Shown: positions 42,036 through 52,692 of the stretch, one piece after another
How the letters are laid out: each line of letters begins with the position of its first letter
Numbering within the stretch: position 1 is the stretch's first letter
NCBI RefSeq assembly: GCF_902635505.1
Contig: NC_045428.1
Coordinates: 119,741,641 to 119,805,640 of the forward strand
Direction: 5' to 3'
DNA length: 64,000 nt
Origin: Sarcophilus harrisii
Lineage: Eukaryota; Chordata; Mammalia; Dasyuromorphia; Dasyuridae
Notes under the pieces: model-generated
The model's input: only the letters and a program-made list of their open reading frames with translations
Database searches by the model: none
Told to the model about the DNA's origin: nothing
Program-made: the position numbers and the translations under genes

Positions 42036-43150
42036 TGGCTTTCTTTTTTTCTTTTTTTTTTATTTAATAGCCTTTTAACAGGATATATGCATGGGTAACT
42101 ACAGCATTAACAATTGCCAAACCTCTTTTCCAATTTTACCTCTTACCCCCACCCCTCCCTAGATGGAGGATGACCAGTAGATGTTAAATTATTAAAATAT
42201 AAATTAGATAACAATAAGTATACATAAAAGTTATTTTGCTGTACAAAAAGAATCAGACTTGAAATATTGTAAAAATTGCTTGAAGGAAATGAAAAATGCA
42301 GGTGGGCATAAATATAGGGATTGGGAATTCAATGTAATGGTTTTTAGTCATCTCCCAGAGTTCTTTCTCTGGGCGTAGCTGGTTCAGTTCATTACTGCTC
42401 CATTGGAAATGATTTGGTTGATCTCATTGCTGAGGATGGCCAGGTCCATCAGAACTGGTCATCATATAATATTGTTGTTGAAGTATATAATGATCTCCTG
42501 CTCCTGCTCATTTCACTCAGCAGCAGTTTGTGTAAGTCTCTCCAGGCCTTTCTGAAATCATCCTGTTGGTCATTTCTTACAGAACAATAATATTCCATAA
42601 TATTCATATACCACAATTTATTCAGTCATTCTCCAACTGATGGACATCCATTCAGTTTCCAGTTTTTAGCCACTACAAAAAGGGCTGCCACAAATATTTG
42701 TGTACATACAGGTCTCTTTCCCTTCTTTAGTATCTCTGTGGGATCTAAGCCCAGTAGTAACACTGCTGGATCAAAGGGATGCAGTTTGATAACTTTTGGG
42801 CCTAATTCCAGATTGCTCTCCAGAATGGTGGATTCGTTCACAACTCCACCAACAATGTATCAGTGTCCCAGTTTTCCCGCATCCTTTCCAACATTCATCC
42901 TTATTTTTTCCTATCATCTTAGCCAATCTGACAGGTGTGTAGTGTTATCTCAGAGTTGTCTTAATTTACATTTTTTTGATCAATAGTGATTTGGAGCATT
43001 CTTTCATATGAGTGGAAATAGTTTCAATTTCATCATCTGAAAATTGTCTATTCGTATCCTTTGACCATTGGAGAATGGCTTGATTTCTTATAAATTAGAG
43101 TCAATTCTTTATATATTTTGGAAATGAGGCCTTTATCAGAACCTTTAAAC
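42036..43150 (-). mobile_element. L1 LINE 3' region, antisense
   Basis: 3'UTR complement (ATATGCATGGGTAACTAC, CCCTCCCTAGATGGAGGATG, TTCTTTCTCTGGGCGTAGCT) followed by ORF2 C-terminus in antisense. A 71-aa open piece at 42626-42841 includes PFDPAVLLLGLDPTEILKKG and AALFVVAKNWKLNGCPS. It continues to ATGAGGCCTTTATCAGAACC near 43143, further 5' into ORF2 than the other antisense copies in this cluster. Confidence 0.9.
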
Positions 43151-43185
43151 AGTTTCTATCTTGTACTGTTTATTTAAAAGAATTT

Positions 43186-43800
43186 TTTTTCCCTCAACAG
43201 TATTTTATTTTTCCAAATTCATGTAAAGATGTGTTCAACAATAATTTTTAAAAATATTTTGAATTTAAATTTTTTTCTTTCTTCCTCCCTTTACCACCCT
43301 CCTCCCCAAAACAGCAAGCAATCTGATATTGACATGCACAATCATTTTAAACATATTTCCATATTAGTTATGTTGTAAAGACAAATCAGAACAAAAGGCA
43401 AAAAGCATGAGAAAGAAAAAACAAACAACAGTAGCAACAAAAGGTGATAATAACATGCTTCCATCCTCATTCAGTCTCCATAGTTCTCTCTCTGAGTGCA
43501 AGCATCCTTCATCCCAAATCTGTTGGAACTATCTTAGATCACTGCATTTCTTAGAAGAGCTAAGTCTATCAGAGCTGATCATTATGCCATCTTGATGTTA
43601 CTGTGTGCATTGCTGGTTTTGCTCATTTCACTTAGCATCAGTTCATACAAGTCTTTCCAGGCTTTTCTGAAATCAGCTTGTTCATCATTTCTTATAGACG
43701 GATAATATTCCATATACCATTACATTTTCAGCTATTCCTCAATTGATGGACTTCTACTCAATTTCCAGTTCCTTGCCACAATAAAAAGAACTGTCTTGTA
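43186..43800 (-). mobile_element. L1 LINE 3' region, antisense, older subfamily
   Basis: CCCTCAACAGTATTTTATTT, CCAAATTCATGTAAAGATGT, GGCAAAAAGCATGAGAAAG, AGTCTCCATAGTTCTCTCTC, GTCTTTCCAGGCTTTTCTGA, CCTCAATTGATGGACTTCTA. Its 3'UTR closely resembles the copy at 45272-45826. Confidence 0.88.
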
Positions 43801-43824
43801 GAGCTGGTGTAAAGATCAAATGAT

Positions 43825-44215
43825 ATGGGCCTGGAATCAAGAAGACCTGAGTTCAAATGTCACCTCAGATATTTTTTAGCTGTGGTTCTTAGCCAAATCT
43901 CTTCACTGCCTCAGTTTCCTCACCTATAAAATAGGGTTGATAATAACTCTATCTCCCAGAGTTGTTGTTGTAAGCATGAAATGAAATAATATTTATAAAG
44001 TGTTTATCAAAGAACCTGCTACACAGTAGGTGTTAAATAAATGTTAACTATTATTAATATTAAATGAGATAATATTTTTAAAACATTGAGCATAGTGCCT
44101 GGCACATAGAAGATACTACTTATGTGCTAATTTTTATTATTATTATTATTAAATTAGAAAATATTTGTTAGCTGCTTATCCCAGTACCTGAGACACAGTA
44201 GGTACCAAATAAATG
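43825..44215 (+). mobile_element. MIR and a second MIR/L2-like tail
   Basis: 43825-44050 is a sense MIR: GGGCCTGGAATCAAGAAGAC, CTGAGTTCAAATGTCACCTC, CTCAGTTTCCTCACCTATAA, GAGTTGTTGTTGTAAGCATG, CACAGTAGGTGTTAAATAAA. 44058-44215 repeats the tail twice more (AGTGCCTGGCACATAGAAGA; ACAGTAGGTACCAAATAAAT). Confidence 0.78.
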
Positions 44216-44447
44216 CTTTCCCCCCTTCTTTGCACCTTTTTGTGTTAGGTAAGCTTTCAGTATGGTTTTAATAACAAAAAGTAGCTTAGCCTATGTGAGA
44301 CTGGATGTTTTTTCTATTACACAGTTCCTCTTCAAATAGTTTTTAGGAGAAAGAGAAGAGATTTGGTACATAGAGCGATAATAGAACATGATAAAATGTG
44401 ATGAAGGCAAGGAAAGACTTGTTCAGGTTCACTTAATAAAAGAGCCT

Positions 44448-44697
44448 TCAGTGCAAAGGTGACTTAGTGGATAAAGTCCCTGTCCTTCAGCCAGGATGGA
44501 CTCATCTTCTGAGTTCAATTCTGTCCTCCTACATGAATTAGTTGAGTGACCTTGGGTAAGTCCCTTAATCCTATTTGCCTTTCCTTATCTATAAAATGAG
44601 CTGGAGAAGGAAATGGCAAGCCACTCCTGTATCTTTCCCAAGAACACTCCAATGGGATCATGAGGAGTCCTACAGGACAGAAATAATTGAACAAAGG
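44448..44697 (+). mobile_element. MAR1-type CORE-SINE, full length
   Basis: Head AAAGGTGACTTAGTGGATAA, TCTGAGTTCAATTCTGTCC, GAGTGACCTTGGGTAAGTCC, AAATGAGCTGGAGAAGGAAA, TGGCAAGCCACTCCTGTATC, a tail with GGGATCATGAGGAGTCCTAC and an ATTGAACAA end. Confidence 0.9.
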
Positions 44698-44699
44698 TA

Positions 44700-45268
44700 G
44701 AGGGCCTTACTAGGTGCTGGTGAGGCAAAGACAAAGATCAAAGATCCTTTTGACTCAGGGAGCTCCCATTAGAATACAAGAATATAACCAATACAAAGAT
44801 AAGTAAATATCAAATATTTACAAGGTAATTTCAAGTGGGAAAAAACCCTAACAAAAGAATTGGGGCAGGGGTGTCTGTAGGATGTAGGGTGCAGGGGAAA
44901 TTGGGAAACACTTCCTATAAAGTGATATTTGAGGAAACTAGGTATTATAAGAGTCTCATACAAAGATATAGAGGTAAGAGATGGATTAGTTTGCAAATTA
45001 GTTTTACTAAAGGAAAAGGAGAATTACTGAAGGAGAATAACATGAAACAGAATTTGAAAGATTGCTAGAAGGTCATAAATTAAGGCAAGTATTTTTTAAT
45101 ATGATTCTAGAGAAATAGAGAACCATTGAAATTTTTTTTGAGTGGAGAGAGTTTCATGAATAGATCTATATTTTAGGAATATCAGTTTGATAGTTGTGTA
45201 GTTGAAACTGTGGAGGAGCGAACTTAGAAACAGGGAGACAATTAGAAAACTTTTGACATAGATCAAGT
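44700..45268 (-). mobile_element. L2-class LINE, left part
   Basis: Complement of L2 RT C-terminus and 3' region: GAGGCAAAGACAAAGATCAA, CTCAGGGAGCTCCCATTAGA, GGAAACACTTCCTATAAAGT, GAGAACCATTGAAATTTTTT, ATAGATCTATATTTTAGGAA and AGAAACAGGGAGACAATTAG. The same element seems to resume at 45850. Confidence 0.65.
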
Positions 45269-45271
45269 GAG

Positions 45272-45826
45272 AGGTGAAAATAATATCCTTCCATCCACAT
45301 TCAGTCTCCATAGATCTCTCTTTAGATGCAGATGGCATTTGCCACCCAAAGTTTATTGGAATTGTCTTGGATCACTGAATTTCTAAGAAGAATTAAGTCT
45401 ATTGTAGTTGATTACATAATCTTACTCTTGCTATATACAATGTTTTCTCAATTCTGCTTGCTTCACTCAGCATTAGTTCATATTGAGTCTTTTCAAGCTA
45501 TTCTGAAATCAGTTTTTTCATCATTTATTCTGGAACAATGATATCCTTTACTTTCACAAGCCATAAACTTATTCAGTCATTCTCTAATTGATGGGTATCC
45601 ATTTATTTTCCAATTCTTTGCCATCACAAAAAGAGCGCTACAAACATTTTTGTACATGTGCATCTTTTTCTCTTTTATATGATCTTTTTGGGATATTGAC
45701 CAGTAGAGATACTGCTGGATCAAAGGATGTGCGCAATTTTATAGCCCTTTGGGCACAGAACCAAATTGTTGTCTAGAATGTTTGGGTCAGTCCACAGCTC
45801 CACCAACAATACATTACTGGAGGACA
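45272..45826 (-). mobile_element. L1 LINE fragment, antisense, between L2 parts
   Basis: TTCAGTCTCCATAGATCTCT, GAATTGTCTTGGATCACTGA, TTCTCTAATTGATGGGTATC, GCCATCACAAAAAGAGCGCT, TACTGCTGGATCAAAGGATG and CACAGCTCCACCAACAATAC, i.e. 3'UTR and ORF2 C-terminus in antisense. There is no poly(T) at the left end, so its true 3' end is missing. Confidence 0.88.
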
Positions 45827-45849
45827 CCATTCTTAATGAATGGGCAAAA

Positions 45850-46085
45850 GAATGGTGATCTAGTAAAACACATCAGTTAGGAGTTAGCAGGTAGTCTTGA
45901 GGAGAACCAAGAGAATGCAATGTCATGGAAACCAGGGGGGAAATTGTTAAAAGAGAATTTAAATAAAATAAGGACTGAGAAAAGTGTTATAGGAGAATTT
46001 GAAATTGGAGAAAACACTTTCATATCAGGAGTAGAATAGGTTTTATGAGAAATGTGGGTACCTGACATATTTTCAAGGATGATGA
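45850..46085 (-). mobile_element. L2-class LINE, RT part
   Basis: Complement of the L2 RT: GGTAGTCTTGAGGAGAACCA, AGAGAATGCAATGTCATGGA and AACCAGGGGGGAAATTG. Confidence 0.7.
45877..46068 (-). pseudogene. L2 reverse transcriptase remnant
   Basis: Open 63-aa piece whose end reads FHDIAFSWFSSRLPANS. This matches the L2/CR1-type RT motif GFxDTxLSWFSSYLTGRS (just after the catalytic FDTVDH block in intact L2 proteins). The N-terminal half is not recognisable and probably frame-shifted. Not a host gene. Confidence 0.65.
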
Positions 46086-46700
46086 TAAGAATAGATGTTA
46101 AACTTATTAGAAATGTTTAAGGCCATTTTTTTGTTGTTGTTGTCGTAAGAATGAACACACTTATTCTTTTTGTGCTATAATATTAGTTTAAGTGAGAAGT
46201 GATAAGGGTCTAAGATAGCATGGTAGGCATGCATTTAAGTACAGACCTGGTAAAAGATTCAAAGTATATTATGGCCAGATGGGAAAGGATCTGAAAACTA
46301 GTTAGTTGTGGAATGGAGGAAGATGAGGAAGAAGTGATATTCACAGACCAACAGATTATCTATCTGATAGTAAGCAATGGACTGAGAAGTGGTCTATTCA
46401 CTATTGTCTCAGGGTTTGATCTATGGAACTATACTGAGGCCAGAAGCTATCTGATTGAGGAGTGGTCTATTCAGAATCAGACAGATTTGGGCATGGGAGT
46501 TTCCTGAGGCAGACTCCAAAGCCTGAAGATTCAGGACTATTGACTTATTGTTAGAACAGAAGCCCCCCAAATCAGGAGAGCTCAAATGCTATATTACATC
46601 ACTCTGGCAATTCTCTAAGACATATAATTTAAAGGGAAATTTCTGATAAGATTTCCACACCAGAGAGTTTTCCACATTGATAATATCACAATTTTGGATG
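46086..46700. other. No recognised gene or repeat
   Basis: Contains a TTGTTGTTGTTG tract near 46131. A 64-aa open frame at 46313-46507 has no domain. Confidence 0.4.
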
Positions 46701-46739
46701 AAAAAAAAAAAAGAAAGAAAGAAAAAAGAAAAAAAAATT
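46700..46739. repeat. A-rich tract with GAAA units
   Basis: Poly(A) with AAAG/GAAA interruptions. Confidence 0.9.
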
Positions 46740-47824
46740 ATCTATTAGAAAAAAATGTTTAAAGTATTTAGTACCATTTTTCCTTACAATCAGTAGAAAT
46801 TATATTTCTTTGGTCTTGCTGACCTATGTCTATCAAGCTTGGGAACATAGATTCTTCTTCACAAAGACAGCCATCTCAGCCTCACTCATTGGCTAATGTC
46901 CAACTGAAATCAGCAGTTGGGTATTTGACTGACTGATGTTTACATCAGCCAGTTGTGAATAGTAATTAGCATTTTGGCAAGTGTTCAGAACATGTCTTTT
47001 CATTTTGGTTCCCAGCTGACAAAGAAACTAATTTAGCATTAGCCAGTTAGGATGTTAGTTGTAAATCATATATAGTATGGATATTTTCCTGTTCTTTTAG
47101 CAAGTTATTTAATTTTCAGGTTTAAATATCATTTTTAGTTAGTTGGTAAATGTGAAATTTTGTCCCAAATTGTTAAAACACACCAGTATCAATGTCCATG
47201 CTCCTAAAAGTGGCTATATCCTCCATGTTTTCCTTATTGATTATCTATTTCTCTTGGCTCCATAATCTTCTTTATAAATGAGCTCTTTTAGAGATAGTGT
47301 AACTTCTGGTATTGCAATAAATTAGTAACATCTTCTGGTCTGCAAAAATTGGATTTTTCCCTAACCCTAACCCTCATCTTTTCTATTCCTCTCCATAACT
47401 ACTGTACTTTCTCCTCTACACCCACTTTTCCCACTCCTTTTCTTTGTCTCCTCTCTGATCTCAGTTCCTTCTCTTACTCAATGAAAACTCTTGCTAAAAG
47501 AGGGTGGAGAAGAGTGATGGTAGGGTCAAGCTTAATGACAATGTAATGAAAAATTATCCTCAGGAAGATTAGAAAGGTCATGTCCCTAATTTTTTTGAGG
47601 GGAGGGAGCAAGAAAATTTAGAAAAATTAGGGCTTAGCAGGCAGGTGACCCAGATAGAAACCAGGTATCCTTACAAAAGGAGCAGGAACTAAGGTTGGTC
47701 TAAGAAGCAAATAGAACAATGAGCTTTTGTTAGAATTTTCCGGGGGAAGGACCCACCCATATTCAAGCAGAGGAGTCACTGAAAAGAATCCCAAAGGAAT
47801 ACCTTGTTTAAGGAGAAGCTGAAG
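46740..47824. other. No recognised gene or repeat
   Basis: Mostly unique sequence. 46890-47070 is TAAT-rich with words such as GAATAGTAATTAGCATTTTG and may be conserved noncoding DNA. Two CCCTAA telomere-like units lie near 47361, too few to be an interstitial telomere. Confidence 0.4.
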
Positions 47825-48060
47825 AGGACTGGCTCATAGCTGCCAAAATAATAGAGAATTTCAAGTAGATAGAAGTGACTGATAGTATCAAATGCAACTG
47901 AAAGGTTGAAAAGATTGGGGAGTGAGAAGAGAGATTATATCAGAAGAAAGGAATTAAAGAATAGTTTCAGTGGAGAACCAAAGACAAAAGTTAGGCTCCA
48001 GAGGGCTCACAAGGGTGTGGGAGTAAGATAACATAAGCAGTGGGTGGAGATTACCTGTTG
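47825..48060 (-). mobile_element. L2-class LINE fragment
   Basis: TGACTGATAGTATCAAATGC, AACTGAAAGGTTGAAAAGAT and TGGGGAGTGAGAAGAGAGAT correspond to the complement of the L2 RT around FDTVDH, as in 14150-14548. Confidence 0.6.
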
Positions 48061-48356
48061 GAGGGGTTTGTCCATGAATGACATTAGTTGGGAGGGTCAA
48101 TTTTTTTCTGTCTTCACAGACTCCTATTTGTGAAGTTGTAATATTACCTTTCAGTTCTCACTCTAAGGCCTCTGGGCTTCCAAACATGGGAAGTCCAGTT
48201 TTAATATTGTTTTGGCACTAGTCTGTCATACTAAAGATATAGGTGTTGGCGTCTGTTTTTATTAGGCCTTTCAGCCTTTGGTTTTAGCCTCTGACAGTTA
48301 AGTTGCTGTGTGTCCATGGGAAAGCCACCTACCATCCTGCTTGCTCGCTCATCCAT

Positions 48357-48394
48357 CCTTTCTCTTTCTTTCTTTCTTTGTTTTTTTCTTTGTT

Positions 48395-48455
<61 letters not shown>

Positions 48456-48520
48456 CTCTTTCTTTTTCTTTCTTTGTCTTTCTTTCTCTCTTTCTTTTCT
48501 CTCTCTCTTTCTCTCTCTGC
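48357..48520. repeat. (CT)n / TTTC polypyrimidine tract
   Basis: About 160 bp of pyrimidines: TTTC units, a pure (CT)n core at 48398-48449, then TTTC/TCTTT units. All open frames across it (Ser/Leu-rich or Arg/Glu/Lys-rich) are artefacts. Confidence 0.97.
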
Positions 48521-48849
48521 TAAAATCTAGATTTCCTGTCATAAGGTATACACTTAGTTTGAAAATTTTTAAATTTAAAAATGACAACTATTTGTCTGAA
48601 TTTGGGAAATGAAAATTCCTGTGTGAGAGCAATTTATTATCCAGACTAATATAGGGTTTTCCTCACAAATCAAAACAAAAATAAAAAATAAAACTTTCTA
48701 CTCTGATTTTACATTATAGTTTTGAGGTTTTGCAAGGGGAAGCCCAAACTGTAATAAGTTCCATCCAGATGGAAAAGGTCTGAAGACTAGCCCAGTGAAA
48801 CTATATGATATATGTTTATCTGCTATTCAAGAACTATGCAAGCTAAACA

Positions 48850-49066
48850 ACAACAAAGCATTTATATAGTACTTTAAGTTTGTGTAGCACCTTATATGTG
48901 TTATTTAATGTATTTGCAAAAATCCTGTGAGGTAGGTGTTATTATTAGTTTTCATTTCATAGATGAGAAAATAGGCTGAGAGAGATCGTTACTTATCCTA
49001 GATCACACAGTTTAACAGTATCAAAGGCAGAATTTGATCTCAGGTTCTGACTACTAGCTAGCCACC
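48850..49066 (-). mobile_element. MIR, near full length, antisense
   Basis: AGCATTTATATAGTACTTTA, AGTTTGTGTAGCACCTTATA, ATCCTGTGAGGTAGGTGTTA, TTCATAGATGAGAAAATAGG, TAGATCACACAGTTTAACAG and AGAATTTGATCTCAGGTTCT. Confidence 0.8.
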
Positions 49067-49170
49067 TAAGTATGATGATTCTTATCACCAGAAGGCTGAT
49101 CAACAATTAATTACTTTCAGGACCATCACATCTCATGAAATAGAAAGTACAAAATGAACCTTAGTTTTTT

Positions 49171-49186
49171 AAGAAGATAAGGTAAA
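49171..49186. repeat. Target-site duplication, left, of the L1 at 49187
   Basis: AAGAAGATAAGGTAAA, identical to 50305-50320. The preceding TTTTTT gives a TTTT/AAGA junction, close to the L1 endonuclease preference. Confidence 0.93.
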
Positions 49187-50304
49187 ATCCAAAGGATCTG
49201 ATAAAGGCCTCATTTCTAAAATATATAGAGAATTGACTCAAATTGATAATAGTTTAAGCCATTTTCCAATTGATAAATGCTCAAATGATATGAACAGACA
49301 ATTTTCAGATGAAGAAATTGAAACTATTTGTAGCCACATGAAAAGATGTTCCAAATTACTATTGATTAGAAAAATGCAAATTAAGACAACTCTGAGATAT
49401 TACTATACACTTGTCAGATTGGCTTAGATAATGACGAATATTGGAGAGGATGTGGGAAAACTGGGACACTTATACATTGTTGGTGGAATTGTGAATACAT
49501 CCAACCATTCTGAATAACAATTTGGAACTACACTCAAAAACTTAACAAACTGTGCATACCCTTTGATCCAGCAATGTTTCTACTGATTATATCACAAAGA
49601 GATCTTAAAGGAGGGAAAGGGACCCACACGTGCAAAAATATTTGTGGCAGCCCTTTTTTAGTGGCAAGAAACTGAAACTGAATGGTATCCATCATTTGGA
49701 GAATGTCTGAATAAATTATGGTATATAAATGTTGTGGAATATTATTGTTCTGTAAGAAATGACCAGAAAAATGATTTCAGAAAGGAGAGACCTACATGAA
49801 CTGATGCTAAGTGAAATGAGCAGAAGCAGGAGATCATTATACATGGCAACAATAAGACTATACAATGATCAATTCTGATGGACATGGCCCTCTTCAACAA
49901 TATGATTCAAACCAGTTCTACTTGTTTAGTGACGAAGAGAGCCATCTACACCCAGTAAGAAGACTGTGGGAACTGAGTGTGGAACACAACATAGCATTCT
50001 CATTCTTTCTGTGGTTATTTGATTGAATTTTGTTTTCTTTCTCAATTTTTCTTTTTTTTTTTTTTTCCTTTTTGATCTGATTTTTCTTATTGCAATAAGA
50101 TAACTGTATAAATATGTGTACATATATTGGATCTAACATATATTTCAACATATTTAACATTTATTGGACTATCTGCCAGCTAGGGGAGGGGGTGGGGGAA
50201 AGGAGGGGAAAATTTGGAACAAAAGGTTTTGCAAGGGTCAATGTTGGAAAAATTACCCATACATATGCTTTGTAAAATAAAAAGCTTGAAAAAAAATTTA
50301 AAAA
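49187..50304 (+). mobile_element. L1 LINE, 5'-truncated, with exact target duplication
   Basis: Complete insertion of a 5'-truncated L1. It starts in ORF2 (GATCTGATAAAGGCCTCATT). A 64-aa open piece at 49233-49427 contains HFPIDKCSNDMNRQFSDEEI and QIKTTLRYYYTLVRLA; the frame is then broken. The ORF2 stop follows CAATGATCAATTCTGA at about 49877. The 3'UTR has CATCTACACCCAGTAAGAAG, a G-rich tract at 50181-50207 and AAAGGTTTTGCAAGGGTCAA, and ends in AAATAAAAAGC plus an A-rich tail to 50304. Both sides carry AAGAAGATAAGGTAAA. It contains the region deleted from the copy at 1-1880. Confidence 0.95.
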
Positions 50305-50320
50305 AAGAAGATAAGGTAAA
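50305..50320. repeat. Target-site duplication, right, of the L1 at 49187
   Basis: AAGAAGATAAGGTAAA, identical to 49171-49186. Confidence 0.93.
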
Positions 50321-50679
50321 GTGACTAATTAACCTCAAACCAAACTAAACCAACCAGCCAAACAAAACCAAAGGGCAGGGATACAGAGAATTATACAGTT
50401 TTCAGCCCCCCTGTAGTTTTTCTAATTTAATTGTTCAAATTTTTATCATATGATCTTAGTCCAATGACCAATGTTGATATAATAATGATAAACTGGGCCA
50501 TATCTACTGATTTTCTTTCTTCTTATGTAACCATGGAATCTCTAATTTGAAAAGGATCATAACAGATTTAGGGTTTGGTTTTTACCCAAAATGCCCTTTA
50601 GAGGTCATTGACTTCAGCATGCATATAAAAAGAAAGAATTCCATAATTTATCTCTAAAGTAATTTTCATTTGAAGACCT

Positions 50680-51600
50680 TTGGTGACCTCTTGAGTGGTG
50701 ACCTCATTTCACTTTTTACTAGGTCTAATTATTAAGTTTTACTTATATTGAGTCTAAATTTATCCCCTGCAATTTCTTCCATTTATTCCAAGTTTTTGTT
50801 TCTGAGACCAAACAAAACAAGTCTAATTCTTTTTATATATAATAGCCCTTCAAATACTTGAAGACAGCTATCATATCATACTTAAGTCTTTTCTCTAAGC
50901 TAAACAATCTTAGTTCCTTCATCCAGCATTACTTCTAAATATCTTTCCTAAAAAATGATGTCCAGAAGTGAACATCATATGTTAAGTATTATTTGACCAG
51001 AATGGAGTATGGTGGGACTATTACCTTCTTGTTCTTAATACAATTCTCTTTTAATGCAAGCTAAGATCATATTAGGTGGGGGCATTTGTCAGACATGTCA
51101 TACTATTGATATTTATTAACCTTAAAGCATTCTAACTCCTCATTACACAATAAGTTTTTCTTGTAAATTAGCTAACAGCACTTTCTCCATCTAGTATGTG
51201 TAAAGTTGCCTTTTAAAAGTAAAACAACAGTATTTTGTAATTATATCTGTTAAGCTTTATATTCATTAAGACTCATTCCATTGATCTAGCATGCTGAAAT
51301 CTTTTTGATTCTAAAACTATTGTTCTGTGTATGTTATCCTTCTCAGGCTTGTTAAGTATGCTAAGTATGCTATCCATTCCTAAGTCATCAAAAAAAAGTG
51401 TTAAATAGGACAAAGAAACTGCAAATCCTAGCTGTACTCCATATTGCCACTTTAGTAGCTAAACTTACTGCCTGGTCTTTTGACTACTTCTAAAATCATC
51501 TAACTTTGCTTTCTTATTTAATCTAATTTAATGAAGATGTGTGCATCTTCATCTTGTCCACAAGGACGATATCAGAAATTTTCTCAAATGTTTTGTTGTG
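50680..51600 (-). mobile_element. L3/CR1 LINE, long antisense remnant
   Basis: Plus-strand order follows the CR1-superfamily complement: CAAACAAAACAAGTCTAATT, AGCCCTTCAAATACTTGAAG, ACAGCTATCATATCATACTT, CTAAGCTAAACAATCTTAGT, TCCAGAAGTGAACATCATAT, TATGGTGGGACTATTACCTT, GCAAGCTAAGATCATATTAG, TCTAGCATGCTGAAATCTTT, CTATCCATTCCTAAGTCATC, AAAAGTGTTAAATAGGACAA, CATCTTGTCCACAAGGACGA. Pieces are lost near 51170-51220 and 51440-51530. The longest L3/CR1 copy here. Confidence 0.8.
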
Positions 51601-52529
51601 GGAATATTATATATGTTAGTTCACTATATTGGGTTTATTGCTTAAATGTTTTCTTTGGGAAGGGGGGGGGTGATGAATAGAGGGAGATGGCATATTTCCA
51701 CAAATTATTGTAATGTAATAACAAAAGAAATGAGCAAAATTTGTTTTTTAAAATATCAGATGCACAAATAAAAGTCTTCCTCATTCTAGGCCTTGTATTC
51801 TACCATCTAACTGTGCTTATCCTAAGAGTAAAAGGAGATAAATTAGTATCTTGTTCTTGATAAAGCTATTTTCACTTTTAATACTACTTTTCTTTCTAAA
51901 TGTTAACACACTTTTTTAGTAATACAGTATAAAAGTCAAGTAAATTTCAAGGGGCCTATAACTTATAGGCTCCACTCCCTTGATCTTTTTAAAAGCAGAG
52001 ATATATTTATGTCTTCAGTTCTATGGCAATGACCCCTCCCCCAGTTTCTCCTCAATCACTCAAAGATCATTGACTGACAAAAAAAAAAACATTTAAATTT
52101 TTTTTTTTTTTTATTATTACTCTAGGATGTAAATAGAAAGCTTATAGGGGAAAGATAACACAATGAACATCAAAATCAGGATTCCTCCTCCCTCTTGAGA
52201 AAAAAATAAAACAAACCACCAAACCAAACCAAACCAAACCAAAACAAAATACCTTGAGCTATATAACTTGAATTTATTGAACCAGAAAACAAAGAGTTAC
52301 AACTAAATGGATGGATTTGTAAATTCTCTGGGGAGAGATGATTATAAGAATTGGAAAAATTGGTCCAGAGGCAACATTTCATAGGGCACTTGGTCATCTT
52401 GCCTTGTAATGTCTATTATGGAAACAAACAAGAGGACCACCATGAAGCTACCTGCATCCATTATCCATTGTAAAGGATGATGAGGTAGAAAAAAATAATC
52501 TGTAAAAAACTCAGTAAGAGCTGCCAAAT
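51601..52529. other. No recognised gene; simple tracts
   Basis: Contains poly(G) at 51662-51670, poly(A)/poly(T) at 52080-52112 and a (CAAAC)n run at 52212-52246. No exon or dispersed repeat recognised. Confidence 0.45.
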
Positions 52530-52692
52530 TAATCCAGAATTACAGGATCTCTAAGGTGGAGGGAACTTCAGAGCATACCTATACAATAATTTTTTCTCTC
52601 ACAACTTTGACAAGTAGCCATCTAGGCTCTTACTGAAAATTCTAGTGATCTCAAACCCTTTTCCTTGAAGGTTCATGATTTCACATGAAAAT
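52530..52692 (-). mobile_element. L3/CR1 LINE 3' end, antisense
   Basis: CAGGATCTCTAAGGTGGAGG, GAACTTCAGAGCATACC, TTTGACAAGTAGCCATCTAG, GCTCTTACTGAAAATTCTAG and TGATCTCAAACCCTTTTCC are the complement of the L3/CR1 3' terminus (compare the sense end at 10565-10685). Confidence 0.7.

Noticed and set aside
41829-42098. 89-aa plus frame with a hydrophobic end as a membrane protein
   Set aside because: It is antisense L1 3'UTR, and the hydrophobic end comes from the T-run of the next L1.
47361-47373. Telomere-like CCCTAA units
   Set aside because: Only about two units; chance or a trace, not an interstitial telomere array.
48231-48612. Open frames of 71-118 aa rich in Ser/Leu or Arg/Glu/Lys
   Set aside because: They run through the (CT)n polypyrimidine tract, with composition fixed by the repeat.
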